A stretch of DNA of 64,000 nucleotides from Fonsecaea monophora (taxonomy: Eukaryota > Ascomycota > Eurotiomycetes > Chaetothyriales > Herpotrichiellaceae). How positions within the stretch are numbered: the first letter of the stretch is position 1; every line of letters begins with the position of its first letter. Under the pieces are notes generated by a model. That model did no database searches. It was not told where the DNA came from and was given only the letters and a program-made list of their open reading frames with translations. Position numbers and translations under genes: made by a program. Positions 33,350 to 44,799 of the stretch are shown here, piece after piece. Location of the stretch: NCBI RefSeq assembly GCF_001642475.1, contig NW_019173993.1:123422-187421 (forward strand). Reading direction: 5' to 3'.

Positions 33350-36187
33350 TCATAGCTCCCAATTGAAGAAATCGTTCGTCTCCGTATCTAGGTCGAGGCC
33401 CGGAAGTAGCATGCTAAGACTTTCTGGCTGGAAATCAGAGAGCTCGAAATCAGAAGCCTAGTTTGAAGAGGTCAGTACTGTGCATCACTGGGAGTAGCGA
33501 CGTTCCCCCTACCTCTTGAGTCATGTCACCATGTTGTAGGTGATTCTGATTGCACATCATGTCGATCTCCTTTGAGATATTCTCAACGCCTACAGAGCCC
33601 TGAGTAGCACTTGGACCACCACTATTTAGGATCGCACTTTTTGCATGCTTGACGGCCACACGGGCAAACGAGGCAAGTTGCTTGACAAATGACGTGGATA
33701 TTTCGGAATTTGTAGCAAATTCCACTCGGGCAAAATGGCCTGCTCCGATGTCCAGTAGTGAGAGATCAGATTGGACAGTCGGGCTCTCGGGAGCTTGTAA
33801 GATATGAATAAAGAGGTCGATGACGGCCTGGATAGGAGCTGAGAAAGCGAGCCTAGACAATCTTCAGTATCCATCATGGAAAAGGACCACTCAGAATTGA
33901 TAAAAACCATCTACTTACAGTATCGGACAATTGGCATCCAGGTGGACCCATTTGGTCGCTAGGATTAGCGCACGAGCAGCTTCGGCCACAATGGAGCGCG
34001 AGGCCTCGACTTGCTTTCGATCCTCGAAGTTGTCTTGTGGCCTGAGCATCGTTTGAGACCAGGGGTACGTCAAAGCATTGTGAATTTCGGACAGCAGGTT
34101 GTAGTACATGAATTGTAAGTGGAGCGCCTGGTTCAGCTTGATACTCGACGGCAATGTAGCTGGATTGATTGGGGCATCGACACGAAAAACGTATGCCATC
34201 GAGTCTTTGAGTGCTCTGAGCTGTTGATCCAAGGCAACGACAGTTTTGATCGTCTCGCCAGGCTTCAGTTGGAAAGCTTGAGCGCTGGACAGCTGCTTAT
34301 TCACCAGTGACGATAGCTGAGAGAGGCGAATGAGCATGTTACAATACACCACGTCCACGGAGCTTCCAGTGGGCCCACAGACTGGGATCGGGCAACTGAT
34401 ATCGTTGTCATCCGTGATCTAGGCACACTCAGTTAGAAGATTAGATTATGTCAAATCTCCGGCCACTCACAGACGGCCGACCTGAACGTGAGGCGATACT
34501 CTTTTCCAGGCAATATATGGCCCAGAATATCCAGTCTCGATGGCATGCTTCTTGATCTGTCAACCCCCAAGAAGCCACGGCTTGCCGATGTAGGCCCTTC
34601 GAGCAAGCTAGCCGTAGAGCGTTGGAGCATAGCATGTACTCCAGCGCTGGGCTGCCCAGCTCGTCCACAAAATAAGCCTCCCTCTGTCAGTGGATGTGTC
34701 TTTGGCGGAAGTGGCGGAGATTTGTCTTGCTTACCATGAGCGAAAGAGCCTGCACGCCGATGAGAGAGCTTCGAAAGTATAAGATCTCCGTATGCATGGA
34801 TAGTGCATTTTCGAAAAATTCCCACGATGTTTGAGATGCCTCCTGGAATGTTGCAGTTTTGGCAAGGTGCAAGCGTGATCCCGTGGCGTAGATTATATTC
34901 CTCAATGCGTACCAGGCAGGGTCTTCGCTGGTATCGAGGCCGTTCAGATGGGCACGCAGTCTCGACTCAAACCAAGACTGCTGCACAACCCCGAATCTGG
35001 CTGCCGGCGCTGCTTCGAAGAAACCTAGTGTCGCGAGGATCAGCATTCTCCGGCACAAGACGAAGATGAAAGTCTCACATCTCGCATACACGCAGGCGTC
35101 ATTTGCGCTCGGCTCGGGGGCACGAACGGGGGACATCCTCTTTTCCATCTTGAGCGGTCGCATTATTTCCCGTGTGAAGGTAATCGCAGATTCCTGGAAT
35201 CCCGAGCATCCGCATCGATCCGTGACCCATTGGATGCCCGGCTTTGAACATATCGACAGAAAGGACCTCGGACCTGACAGCGTTGAGCAGCTAGTGTGAG
35301 AGACATCAGAATGACGGACTTACCGTGGTACTCGTAGTATGACTGATGCAAGATTAGCCTCGTCGGGCGGATGTGACAGTAACGTGGAAGCACCTACCGA
35401 TTCGGCAGAATAGATACTGCTTCTCTCCTGTTTGTCAATACTACGCTCCTCCTGACCATCAGCCCTGACCCTCCCATCGTCATAGCGTGGTGATTTGATG
35501 GCTTCGCTCCGTGACCAGCCAGGTGAACTGTTTGTCGACTTGTCGACGATGCCGAACACGTGCGGGTCAGGCATTGGGGTGATTCTTGAGGTCGATATTG
35601 GGGTTTGCTGTTGAGAGGGACGGATTTCTGGTGGCGCATCAGGAGCTCCCATGGCATCCCGGCCCAGTGCCATTTCCGTGGTGGACGTGATCAAAGTGTC
35701 AGAAGTTGCAGTCGTGTATGTCTCCAAAGAAGCTCGCGAGGCACGCTCCAAGGTGATATCGCTGGCAAAAGCGGTCCTATGCTGTGCCGCAGTCATCTCG
35801 AATTCGTGCTGAGGTCGGAGGCTTGAAATTGAAGATTTACCTTGCTCGTCTGTAGTCTCGAGGATTTTGGTATTCTCTGTATTATTGCTGTTTGCCTGTA
35901 GTAAGGCTTCGAGTCTCGTCAGGAGCTCGGCTGATCTCTCTTGCTCCTTTTGTCTGTCTTTTGGCCTCACTCGCCGTGCTGAAGGCCAAGTGCAGGCTAC
36001 ATTGCGGTCCCGGCAATACACGCATGGATTGCCTCCATCACCTGGAAGCAGTCAGAAGCAATCAATATCGGGATCTCGGCTGCCTACATCGAACTTTTTT
36101 GACCCTGCAAAAGTTACAGGCAAGAGAACGTCTTGTCCTAGGCATGGCTTCTGAGGCCGAGACTGGCATCTGCGCTCTGTCCATCAT
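33350..36187 (-). CDS. Zn2Cys6 transcription factor, likely cluster regulator
   Basis: Nuclear regulator of about 820 residues. Eight exons on the minus strand (36187..36088, 36041..35398, 35342..35324, 35273..34735, 34683..34471, 34418..33919, 33852..33513, 33457..33350) join in frame throughout. The zinc cluster is split by intron 1: SLACNFCRVKKVRC joined to DGGNPCVYCRDRNVAC, spaced CX2CX6CX5CX2CX6C. A Leu-rich coiled coil follows (ERSAELLTRLEALLQ), then a low-complexity linker and the fungal-specific domain, including AIYCLEKSIASRSGRPS. The C-terminus (SDFELSDFQPESLSMLLPGL ... NDFFNWEL) is acidic and aromatic like an activation domain. Its place at the end of the cluster and the CGG/CCG pairs in the divergent promoters suggest it controls the cluster; that is inference. 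Confidence 0.9.
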
Positions 36188-36811
36188 GGCTTCTATCTGT
36201 GGAAGGGTAGACTGCGTGCTTCGTCAGTATTGACTTTATCGTTATCTTCTGCAATGCTCACAATACTAGGTGTGGAAGTGTAACGTAGAGATTGGTGTCA
36301 ACGATGATCTGGGGGTCTTTGCCCCAGACTTCAGGGCCCCTTGGCGCACCCCTCACTTACGAACCGCCAAACCAACCTTTTTAACTTCCAGACATTAGGC
36401 GTTCTTGTTGGGAGTCAGTCAGAGCCAAAATAAGGCGGGCTCCATTTGACGGGGACTCTAAACGCTTTACAATACCGTGCATTAATGGTGCATGCTTCTG
36501 TAGCGTGGTGAATGTTATGAGCATGAAGCGCACGAAGTCTAGTAAGCATGGGGGCCACCCCAGAGTGCCTAAAGAATCGCCGGGTTGCGGGGACTAGGGG
36601 CGCTGATCGAGAGTATACGAGGTAGTTTGTACAGAGTACACAAGACACGACACTGCATAATTCTGGCAACCTCGGGACAAGGCGCAGCGCCGAGGCCTGG
36701 AAGCCTCCTGGGTGCCTCCCACCCACCTCCAGTACATGGTCTGTGATAACATAAGCCTGGGTCAACCGACACTCGGGGGGATTTAAGATCAAGTGGCTTG
36801 GCGTAATGGCC
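36188..36811. other. Intergenic, no supported gene
   Basis: This is the upstream region of the regulator gene. A minus-strand 135-codon frame here has no motif and is not accepted. Confidence 0.45.
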
Positions 36812-37510
36812 TTAGAGTTCATCGAGCCTCGCCACTAACCTTGCGAAATCGTCTACAAGACACTCCAAATATGCGGGAACAGGCTTCCTCTCATGAAGAT
36901 TCGCACCAACCCCTGGTAAGTTACCCGTGATCCCTCTGATATCGCACCACAGATCGTCTAGATCGACCAGCTTGACCACTTCGCCCAAGACCTTCTGAGC
37001 ATCAGTCGAAGACCTCACAGGACGCGGTGAGGCACGGCGTTTTTAGGGACTGGCAGATAAGCATGGCAGGCGCGCAAGTACACCTCGGTAGCGGATACGC
37101 TCAAATACGTCTCGGGCGGTCCTCCTGGGACTCGTTGATCAAGTCGAGGAACGCGAAGACCATGTCTCTCGCATCTGTGCTCTCCCACGATTGGAAGAAG
37201 TAGATGATGTTTTCAGAGGTACCGGGTACCTTTTTCGTTTGGCTCTCTGCGACGTGATGTGGTCGAATCGTGTTATTCCATTTCCCATTTAGGCTGCCGT
37301 GTACCTCCTCATGTTGGGTCCAGGTTCTTTCTGAAGGAGCATTGCATAGAGAAGCCGAAACTCTCCCCAAGAGATGTAGGCATTTCCACAGTACAGAATA
37401 GTGTCTTTGGCAAGGATGCACTCTTGAACGATCCACGCACTGCGCCAGTAGGTTCTATCAACCAGGCCCATCATTGTTTCCTTGAGCGATGTCAACTGCA
37501 ATTTGAAATA
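36812..37510 (-). pseudogene. HET-domain (heterokaryon incompatibility) gene remnant
   Basis: The minus strand encodes RTYWRSAWIVQECILAKDTI and YCGNAYISWGEF, the WIVQE and ISW motifs of HET domains. After a frame change comes YFFQSWESTDARDMVFAFLDL, matching the DPRDKVYALLGL region. The upstream part that should hold the CINQ motif is missing, and the two matching blocks are in different frames with a stop after GPNMRRYTAA, so this is a broken fragment. HET genes act in non-self recognition. It is unrelated to the metabolic cluster next to it. Confidence 0.6.
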
Positions 37511-38523
37511 AACATGGGTGCTGATTCAAATCGCGGACTCAATATCGTAGCTGATGGTTCTTCTAGGCCCTACCTTTGTTAAGGCTTTAAATAAGGTATC
37601 TGTGGGCAAATCCCCTGGTCTAAGCTAAGCCAGGACACATTCAGCGGTCTTGAATATTATCTCCGTCATCATGACCTGCTGAGATTTTCGCTTGGCTGTT
37701 CTTGGTCGATGCACAACGCATCCACAAAGAGAAGCCTCGGTGCATCAGGGCACCGCAGCTTTTTGAGAGCAGCGGCGAGATTAGGTTGTAGGGAAATACT
37801 AGTATTTCTAGTAACATGCTCTCCGTTTATTGTCTTAATTTACTGGGCTTGCTGGGACAGCCCCTGCGGTAGCTCCCATTATACGGCAGCGGCTCATAGT
37901 TGGGCTGCTGGCTCAGCTGTGCTATAATGAGAGTAGCCTCGATTTCTTCATTTACTCCATCGGCATGAAGAGAAAGCAGCCTGAATGAGTCACCATCATC
38001 AGGAATGGGCTGCCAGGCTGAGCTTGCCCTCCTAAAAGGATTATGCTAGCTCACGATGAAAGAAACTTTCTCCTCATGTCTAAGGTACCGTCCACGACAG
38101 TGTTGTACTCACCCATAATGTCGCTATCATTATCCAGAAGTCGACTGGCGTCGAAGTTCGATCGTGCTTCGGGCATTGTCGGGGAATCTTGCAAGAATCA
38201 GCAGGAAGCAATTACTAATTTGATCTACTGGACCTCGTCGTCCTACACCTCTCTTACGAGTCGTTTTAACCGACGCCGTCCTCGCTAACTATAACCCGCC
38301 CTTTATAGTCTATTCCTCGGATCTATCTATCAGTCTCTGTGTGGAATGTCATGAGGTACTAGTAGGAAGTGGGGAGGGTAACCGAGGCTTCTACTTCATT
38401 CCGCATATATCAAAGTAGAGGATAAATAGAGAGCTGTCAAGACTGCATCATTAACTATCAAGTCATATACACATCGATACTATAAGCTCGCATAACGCAT
38501 TTTACCATCGGAGAGCCTTCAAT
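37511..38523. other. Intergenic region with EthD-gene promoter
   Basis: No gene is supported. The last 150 bp before the EthD gene are AT-rich, with TATA-like stretches (GCATATATC near 38404, GATAAATAG near 38421) and a CA/CT-rich leader. They look like a normal promoter. Confidence 0.4.
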
Positions 38524-39312
38524 ATGATCAAGCTCGTCTATGTTATTGAGAGACGTCCAGATATGCCAGAGAAAGTCTTCTACGATTATTGGCTGAACAA
38601 ACATGGACCGTTAGTTCGTCGCCATGCGAAAGCAATTCGCGCCAAGAAATACGTGCAAAGCCATATAATCGAGACACCGATCAACGAGGCGCTACGCAGC
38701 GCCCGCAATATGCTCGGTCCAGTTGCGGGGATCACAGAAGTGTGGTGGGATAGTGTCGAGGATTTCCAAGCAGGCCTTTCAACACCTGAGGGACAAGCCG
38801 CTGCTGCTGAGTTATCGGCTGACGAGGACAAATTTATCGATGTCAAGAAGTCCCGCGTGTTCATGACGAAAGAACATGTCATCTTCGACTACACCGACAA
38901 GAAGCCCTTGGGAGGCCAGACTATCAAGTGTACCTACCTGTTGACGAGGCGAGACAACCTCAGTCAAGAAGCATGCCATAAGACGTGGCTAGAAGATCAT
39001 GGGCCATTCGTGAATCAATTTGCGGATGTGTCAAATATGACTAAGTATATACAGAGTCATACGATCGCCCCTGAGCTTAATGCCAGTATCGGCAAAGGTC
39101 GTGGGCTAGCAGCGCCACTTGATGGGATCACAGAAGTGTGGTTCGACGACCCAGGCAAGAGTCAGGCCACAGAGGAAGCTCAGAAGGCGGCTGATGAAGC
39201 TATGGTTAAAGATGAAAGGCGGTTTGTTAATATGGGCACGTCACACTGCTTCATCACAAAGGAGTATGTTATTTTTGACTGCTCTAACAGTGTCAGCTCA
39301 GCAGCATTGTGA
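38524..39312 (+). CDS. Tandem EthD-domain protein
   Basis: A single intronless frame of 262 residues containing two EthD-type (dimeric alpha/beta barrel) repeats of about 125 residues. Repeat 1 runs from MIKLVYVIERRPDMPEKVFY through YWLNKHGPLVRRH to ITEVWWDS and FMTKEHVIFD. Repeat 2 runs from IKCTYLLTRRDNLSQEACHK through WLEDHGPFVNQF to ITEVWFDD and FITKEYVIFD. The HGP motif is kept in both. EthD proteins take part in ether and aromatic degradation in bacteria; in fungal anthraquinone clusters they help in decarboxylation. The two-domain form suggests an internal duplication giving a pseudo-dimer. It lies 2.3 kb from the cluster regulator with a HET remnant between, so cluster membership is possible but not proven. 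Confidence 0.88.
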   Translation: MIKLVYVIERRPDMPEKVFYDYWLNKHGPLVRRHAKAIRAKKYVQSHIIETPINEALRSARNMLGPVAGITEVWWDSVEDFQAGLSTPEGQAAAAELSADEDKFIDVKKSRVFMTKEHVIFDYTDKKPLGGQTIKCTYLLTRRDNLSQEACHKTWLEDHGPFVNQFADVSNMTKYIQSHTIAPELNASIGKGRGLAAPLDGITEVWFDDPGKSQATEEAQKAADEAMVKDERRFVNMGTSHCFITKEYVIFDCSNSVSSAAL

Positions 39313-39563
39313 GGGTAGTTCTATATAAGAGGAAATAAATGCCTCTACGAACCCCCTTCGTGTCAGCGCTGCTTCCTATATGGCCTAACGGGGTTAGGCT
39401 TCTTAGTTACAGTTCCTTAGTTATATAAGCTAGGTCGAGAGTACGTAAGGTATAAATAGTCATATAACTTTAGAATAGTATAGTAAAGTATATATTATAA
39501 GTTAACTACGCGAGAGTGTAACTATAAAAGGGTAATGAGCGTAGCTATATACTTATAAGGTAT
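39313..39563. other. Transition into repeat region
   Basis: Base composition changes here, with many TA and few CA dinucleotides, before the first LTR at 39564. No gene. Confidence 0.5.
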
Positions 39564-42480
39564 TGTCACGAACCGCCAAGCATAACCTACACGTGACAAC
39601 CCCTTATTATTTAAGTACCGCATGCTCACCGCCTGAGGGAAGCTTCCTTCCCTCATGCTTTAAGTTTCAGTTAAGATATACTATTAAGGAATACCTATAC
39701 CTACCTACACCGATCGCTACCCTCCGCCTATCTCCATAGGCCGTTCCTGACATTCTCAAAGCATCCCTCAAGATCGGTCGGAGGGAGCGACGTCCCGGCG
39801 CGTCGTACGCGGTACGATAGCGCCTAAGAGGGCGACCCGCTAGGAGCCTTATATAGAGGGAGGACCGTCATAACCTACTACGGGGAGCTTAACGGAACCT
39901 ATAATGTAAAACGACCCTACCCCCGACGAAGAAGGGGATATAGACGACGACCGCGAATCGTAGCCGGGTCGCGTAATACCCGCAGTAGAAGAGTTAGATA
40001 TAAACCCCGAGGCGGACTTAGAGCTATAGGCGCTCTTCCGGAAAAGAGCCCTACTAGTAGATACCCTTAAGAGGTAAAGATTAAGGCTCGAGATCGAAGC
40101 GATAGAAGTAGAGGTCGTAGGAGAAACTCCTACGGTATACGCGGAGGTAGAAGGTACCTCGCTACCGACTCGTAAGCGACCCTACCGTAATTCGTCCCTA
40201 GATAAAGATCGCGACGAACTATAAAGAGTAATACGTATAGTTAAGCCTAAACTCTTTACGAGTAAGTCTATATAGTAACTCTACGCCTTCGATAGTAGCT
40301 AGTAGACGATCTTCGAGTCGCTAGCGAGCGACGTAGTCCCGGACTGGCCGTAGCGCATCCGGACCGCAGCTAATTATCTCGAGGGCCGCGCCCTTAACGA
40401 ATGGCGACGAGACCGGCGGGAAGGAAACCCCATCCCGCTAATATAGGACCTCTTTATCTCGTAGTATAAGGATATAATCGAAGACGCCGACGTCCGTAAG
40501 GGAGAAGCACTTAAAAAGCTAGGAACCCTTAAGTAAGCCGTATTATAATCGGTTAGAGACCTAGTATATAAAATGATACTATTAGAGGATGAAGTCGGCC
40601 CTCTTACCGAGGACGAGAGAAAGGACTAGGTACTATTCTACGCTCTAGCGCCTCGCCTACGAGACGTAGTTCGGTAGGACCTTAAGACTATTACGTCGCG
40701 AGCTTAGGTCCTCGCCTCGGTATAGAGGCTCGAAACAGTAGTCTTAAAGGAAAGGTAAGCGGAGCGTACGTAGTCAGCGCGCTCTACGCCTACTAGTTTA
40801 GGTAGGTAAGCCTAGTCGATAACGCGCTAGACCCCTCGGCGATTAGCCTAGGAACCGCAGGCGAAGCGCGACCGAGAACCGTCTCTCCTCATGAAAAAGG
40901 CGAAGCATTAGGTAGGAGCCGTACCTAATACCTTTAGCGGGGAGTACTACGCCTACGGCCAGCGAGGACATAAGGAAAAGGATTGTCTACGCCCTAAACC
41001 TACGACCGCCGCCGTAGCGTAGGCGAAGCGTACGGGCGACGTAGGGAAGAATAAGGATAAGAAAAAGCTAAAAAAATAGGACCTAGCCTACTAGGCGCCG
41101 TAGCGGCGCTAGGTCTAGATCCGGCGAAAATCTTAAAGTCCTAGGAATTAGGCTAGGGAAATAACTAAGTACTAGTTATAGAGGTAGAAATCTACACCTC
41201 TATAGGAGCTTAGAAGGCCCGCGCGCTACTTAATAGCGGGGCGGAGAAGAGTTTTATATCCTACCTCCGGGCGGTAGAGTAGCGTCTACCTAGCGAAAGG
41301 GCGGAGAGAGGCGTACGAACCATAGGCGGATAACCGCTAGAAGTTTATGATAAGTACTAGGTTAATACCTAGGTTAAGGACGCCCTTAGAATAGTTAAGA
41401 TGAAGAAATACCGATACCTAGCGGTTAAGCTCGTAGAGTATAACCTTATCCTAGGCTATAACTAGCTAAAGGAGGTTAACCTAGACATTAACTAGGAATC
41501 GAGTGCGTAGTACTATCGAGACGTACCCGAACTGTAAGTGTTAATAGTAGGCGTTAAGAGACTCTTAAAGGAGGCGAAGGATACTACTATTAGCCTCCTC
41601 TAGGTATAGCTAGCCCCCTTAGAGGGGTAAAGAGGCGTAATAGTTACGCTTACGGAACTTATATAAGAGCCCTAGTTACCGCCGTAGTTTACGAAGTTCG
41701 CTACGGTATTTAAAGACCTAGACGAAGACCTAGCTCCTTCTCGGACGAAGGTAAGGCACTTCATTCTACTTAAAGAGGGGTAGACAGCGCCCTACGGACC
41801 TATATACCCTTTAAGCGCGAAAGAACTGCGAGTCCTACGCGAATACATCGAGACCGTAATGGGTCGAGGATGGATTTAGCCTAGCGAGTCCGGAGTAGGC
41901 GCTCTAATCCTATTCGTACCTAAGAAGGATAGTAGCCTACGACTCTACGTCGATTATCGTAGGCTAAACCGAGTAACTAAAAAGAATCGATACTCCTTAC
42001 CTCTTATTCCTAAGATCCTAGATCGACTCGTTAGGGCTAAGGTATATACGAAGCTAGACCTAAAGGACGCTTATCATCGTATACCTATAGCGGAAGAAGA
42101 CCGCTAGAAGACTGCGTTTCGTACGCGATACGGGTACTTTAAATATCTAGTTATACCCTTTAGGTTAACGAACGCGCTAGCATCATTCTAAGCCTACATT
42201 AACGAGGCTCTTAAGGGTCTCTTAGACGAGGTCTATATCGCGTTTATAGATGATATCCTAATATTTAGTCTAGATAAAGCCGTATATAAAGCGTATATAA
42301 ACCTCGTACTAGAACGCCTAAAGAAGTATAGACTATACGCGAACTTATCGAAGTATAAATTCTTCACTACGGAGGTAGACTTCCTAAGTTTTCGCGTAGG
42401 AACCGTAGGAGTATCGATAGACCTTAGTAGGGTATCCGCGATATAGGAGTAACTAGTCCCTAAGACCTTTAGAGATATCT
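39564..42480 (+). mobile_element. Ty3/Gypsy chromovirus family 1, copy A (5' part, heavily RIP-mutated)
   Basis: Begins with a 189-bp LTR (39564-39752, TGTCACGAACC...TTCCTGACA) that matches the LTRs of copy B. Internal sequence aligns with copy B through gag and into reverse transcriptase, then stops matching after GATATCT at about 42480. Nearly every CA of copy B is TA here, and many TG are TA; gag codon 2 (CAA in B) is TAA. No open frame survives. It is a truncated, dead copy. Confidence 0.92.
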
Positions 42481-42710
42481 ATGTGAGGGTTTAGAAAGAG
42501 TTCTGTAACTAGCTAGCTAACCTAGTAATAAGGAGGATAAATCTGAGGAGAGAGAAGGAGGAATAATGTCCTCTCCTTCTTTCCTTATATCGTACGCCCC
42601 TCCGTAAGGGATACTTAATGTCTTCCCCTTTCTCCCTTATCCTTCCTCTTTCGTATACGCCTTACGTTTCCCTTACCTTTTGTCCCTCTTCCTTACCTTC
42701 CCTTACGTAC
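42481..42710. other. Unassigned segment between Gypsy copies A and B
   Basis: A 230-bp stretch not shared with copy B. It has a foldback (GAGAGAAGGAGGA ... TCCTCTCCTTCT, about 42552-42583), then a strongly pyrimidine-rich run to 42706. It could be an older element fragment. No coding sequence. Confidence 0.4.
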
Positions 42711-42899
42711 TGTCACGAACCGCCAAGCATAACCTACACGTGACAGCCCCTTATTATTTAAGCACCGCATGCTCACCGCCTGAGGGAAGCTTCCTTCCCT
42801 CATACTTTAAGTTTTAGTTAAGATATACTATCAAGGAATACCTATATCTACCTATACCCATCGCTACCCTCTACCTATCTCCATAGGCCGTTCCTAACA
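42711..42899 (+). repeat. 5' LTR of Gypsy copy B
   Basis: 189 bp, TG...CA ends, aligned over the full length with the repeats at 39564-39752 and 49737-49925. Confidence 0.92.
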
Positions 42900-43050
42900 T
42901 TCTTAAAGCATCCCTCAAGATCGGTCGGAGGGAGCGACGTCCCGGCGCGTCGCACGCGGTACGATGGCGCCTAAGAGGGCGACCCGCCAGGAGCCTTATA
43001 TAGAGGGAGGACCGTCATAACCTACTACGGGGAGCTTAACGGAACCTACA

Positions 43051-44180
43051 ATGCAAAACGACCCTACCCCCGACGAAGAAGGGGATACAGACGACGACCG
43101 CGAATCGCAGCCGGGTCGCGTAATACCCGCAGCAGAAGAGTCAGATACAAACCCCGAGGCGGACTTGGAGCTATAGGCGCTCCTCCGGAAAAGAGCCCTA
43201 CTAGCAGATACCCTCAAGAGGTAAAGATTAAGGCTCGAGATCGAAGCGATGGAAGCAGAGGTCGCAGGAGAAACTCCTGCGGTATACGCGGAGGTAGAAG
43301 GCACCTCGCTACCGACTCGTAAGCGACCCTACCGTAATTCGTCCCCAGACAAAGATCGCGACGAACTATAAAGAGTAATACGTACAGTTAAGCCTAAACT
43401 CTTTACGAGCAAGTCTATGCAGTAACTCCACGCCTTCGATAGTGGCTGGCAGACGATCTTCGAGTCGCTAGCGAGCGACGTAGTCCCGGACTGGCCGTAG
43501 CGCATCCGGACCGCAGCTAATTATCTCGAGGGCCGCGCCCTTGACGAATGGCGACGAGACCGGCGGGAAGGAAACCCCATCCCGCTGATATAGGACCTCT
43601 TTATCTCGTAGTGTAAGGATATAATCGAAGACGCCGACGTCCGTAAGGGAGAAGCACTCGAAAAGCTGGGAACCCTTAAGTAGGCCGCATCATAATCGGT
43701 CAGAGACCTAGTGCATGAAATGATACTGTTAGAGGATGAAGTCGGCCCTCTCACCGAGGACGAGAGAAAGGGCTGGGCACTATTCCACGCTCTAGCGCCC
43801 CGCCTACGAGACGCAGTTCGGCGGGACCTTAAGACTATCACGTCGCGAGCCCAGGTCCTCGCTTCGGCATAGAGGCTCGAAACAGTAGTCTCAAAGGAAA
43901 GGTAAGCGGAGCGTACGCGGTCAGCGCGCTCTACGCCTACTAGTTCAGGTGGGCAAGCCCAGTCGACAACGCGCCAGACCCCTCGGCGATCAGCCCAGGA
44001 ACCGCAGGCGAAGCGCGACCGAGAACCGTCTCCCCCCATGAAAAAGGCGAAGTATTAGGTGGGAGCCGTACCTAATACCTTTAGCGGGGAGTGCTACGCC
44101 TGCGGCCAGCGAGGACATAAGGAAAAGGATTGTCCACGCCCTAAACCTGTAACCGCCGCCGTAGCGTAGGCGAAGCGCAC
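43051..44180 (+). pseudogene. Gypsy copy B gag
   Basis: Starts ATGCAAAACGACC (43051) with an acidic N-terminus, continues through the capsid-like region (YLEGRALDEWRRD) and ends in a CCHC zinc knuckle, CYACGQRGHKEKDC, near 44090-44135. It is broken by many TAG codons at places where Gln or Trp would fit. Retroelement structural protein, now dead. Confidence 0.85.
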
Positions 44181-44799
44181 GGGCGACGCAGGGAAGAATG
44201 AGGATAAGAAAAAGCCAAAAAAATAGGACCTAGCCTACTAGGCGCCGTAGCGGCGCTAGGTCTAGATCCGGCGAAAATCTTAAAGTCCTAGGAACTAGGC
44301 TAGGGAAATGGATAAGCACTAGTTATGGAGGTAGAAATCTACACCCCTATAGGAGCTTAGATAGCCCGCGCGCTACTTAACAGCGGGGCGGAGAAGAGTT
44401 TCATATCCTACCTCCGGGCGGTAGAGTAGCGTCTACCTAGCGAAAGGGCGGAGAGAGGCGTACGAACCATAGGCGGATAACCGCTGGAAGTTTATAATGA
44501 GCACTAGGTTGATACCTAGGTTAAGGACGCCCTTAGAATAGTTAAGATGAAGAAACACCGATACCTAGCGGTTAAGCTCGTGGAGTATGACCTTATCCTA
44601 GGCTATGACTAGCTAAAGGAGGTTAACCCAGACATCAACTGGGAATCGAGTGCGTGGTACTATCGAGACGTACCCGAACCGTAGGTGTCAATAGTAGGCG
44701 CTAAGAGACTCTTAAAGGAGGCGAAGGACGCTACCATTAGCCTCCTCTAGGTACAGCTAGCCCCCTTAGAGGCGTAAAGAGGCGCAACCGTTACGCTTA

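Noticed and set aside
15386..39312. Classical secondary-metabolite biosynthetic cluster
   Set aside because: No backbone synthase is visible inside the window. One outside cannot be excluded on the right, but there the repeat nest begins.
43521..44039. Antisense open frame of 172 codons across gag of Gypsy copy B
   Set aside because: It is the mirror of the gag coding frame, where RIP removed stops on the other strand. Unlike the antisense gene at 48208-49285 it has no introns or independent features.
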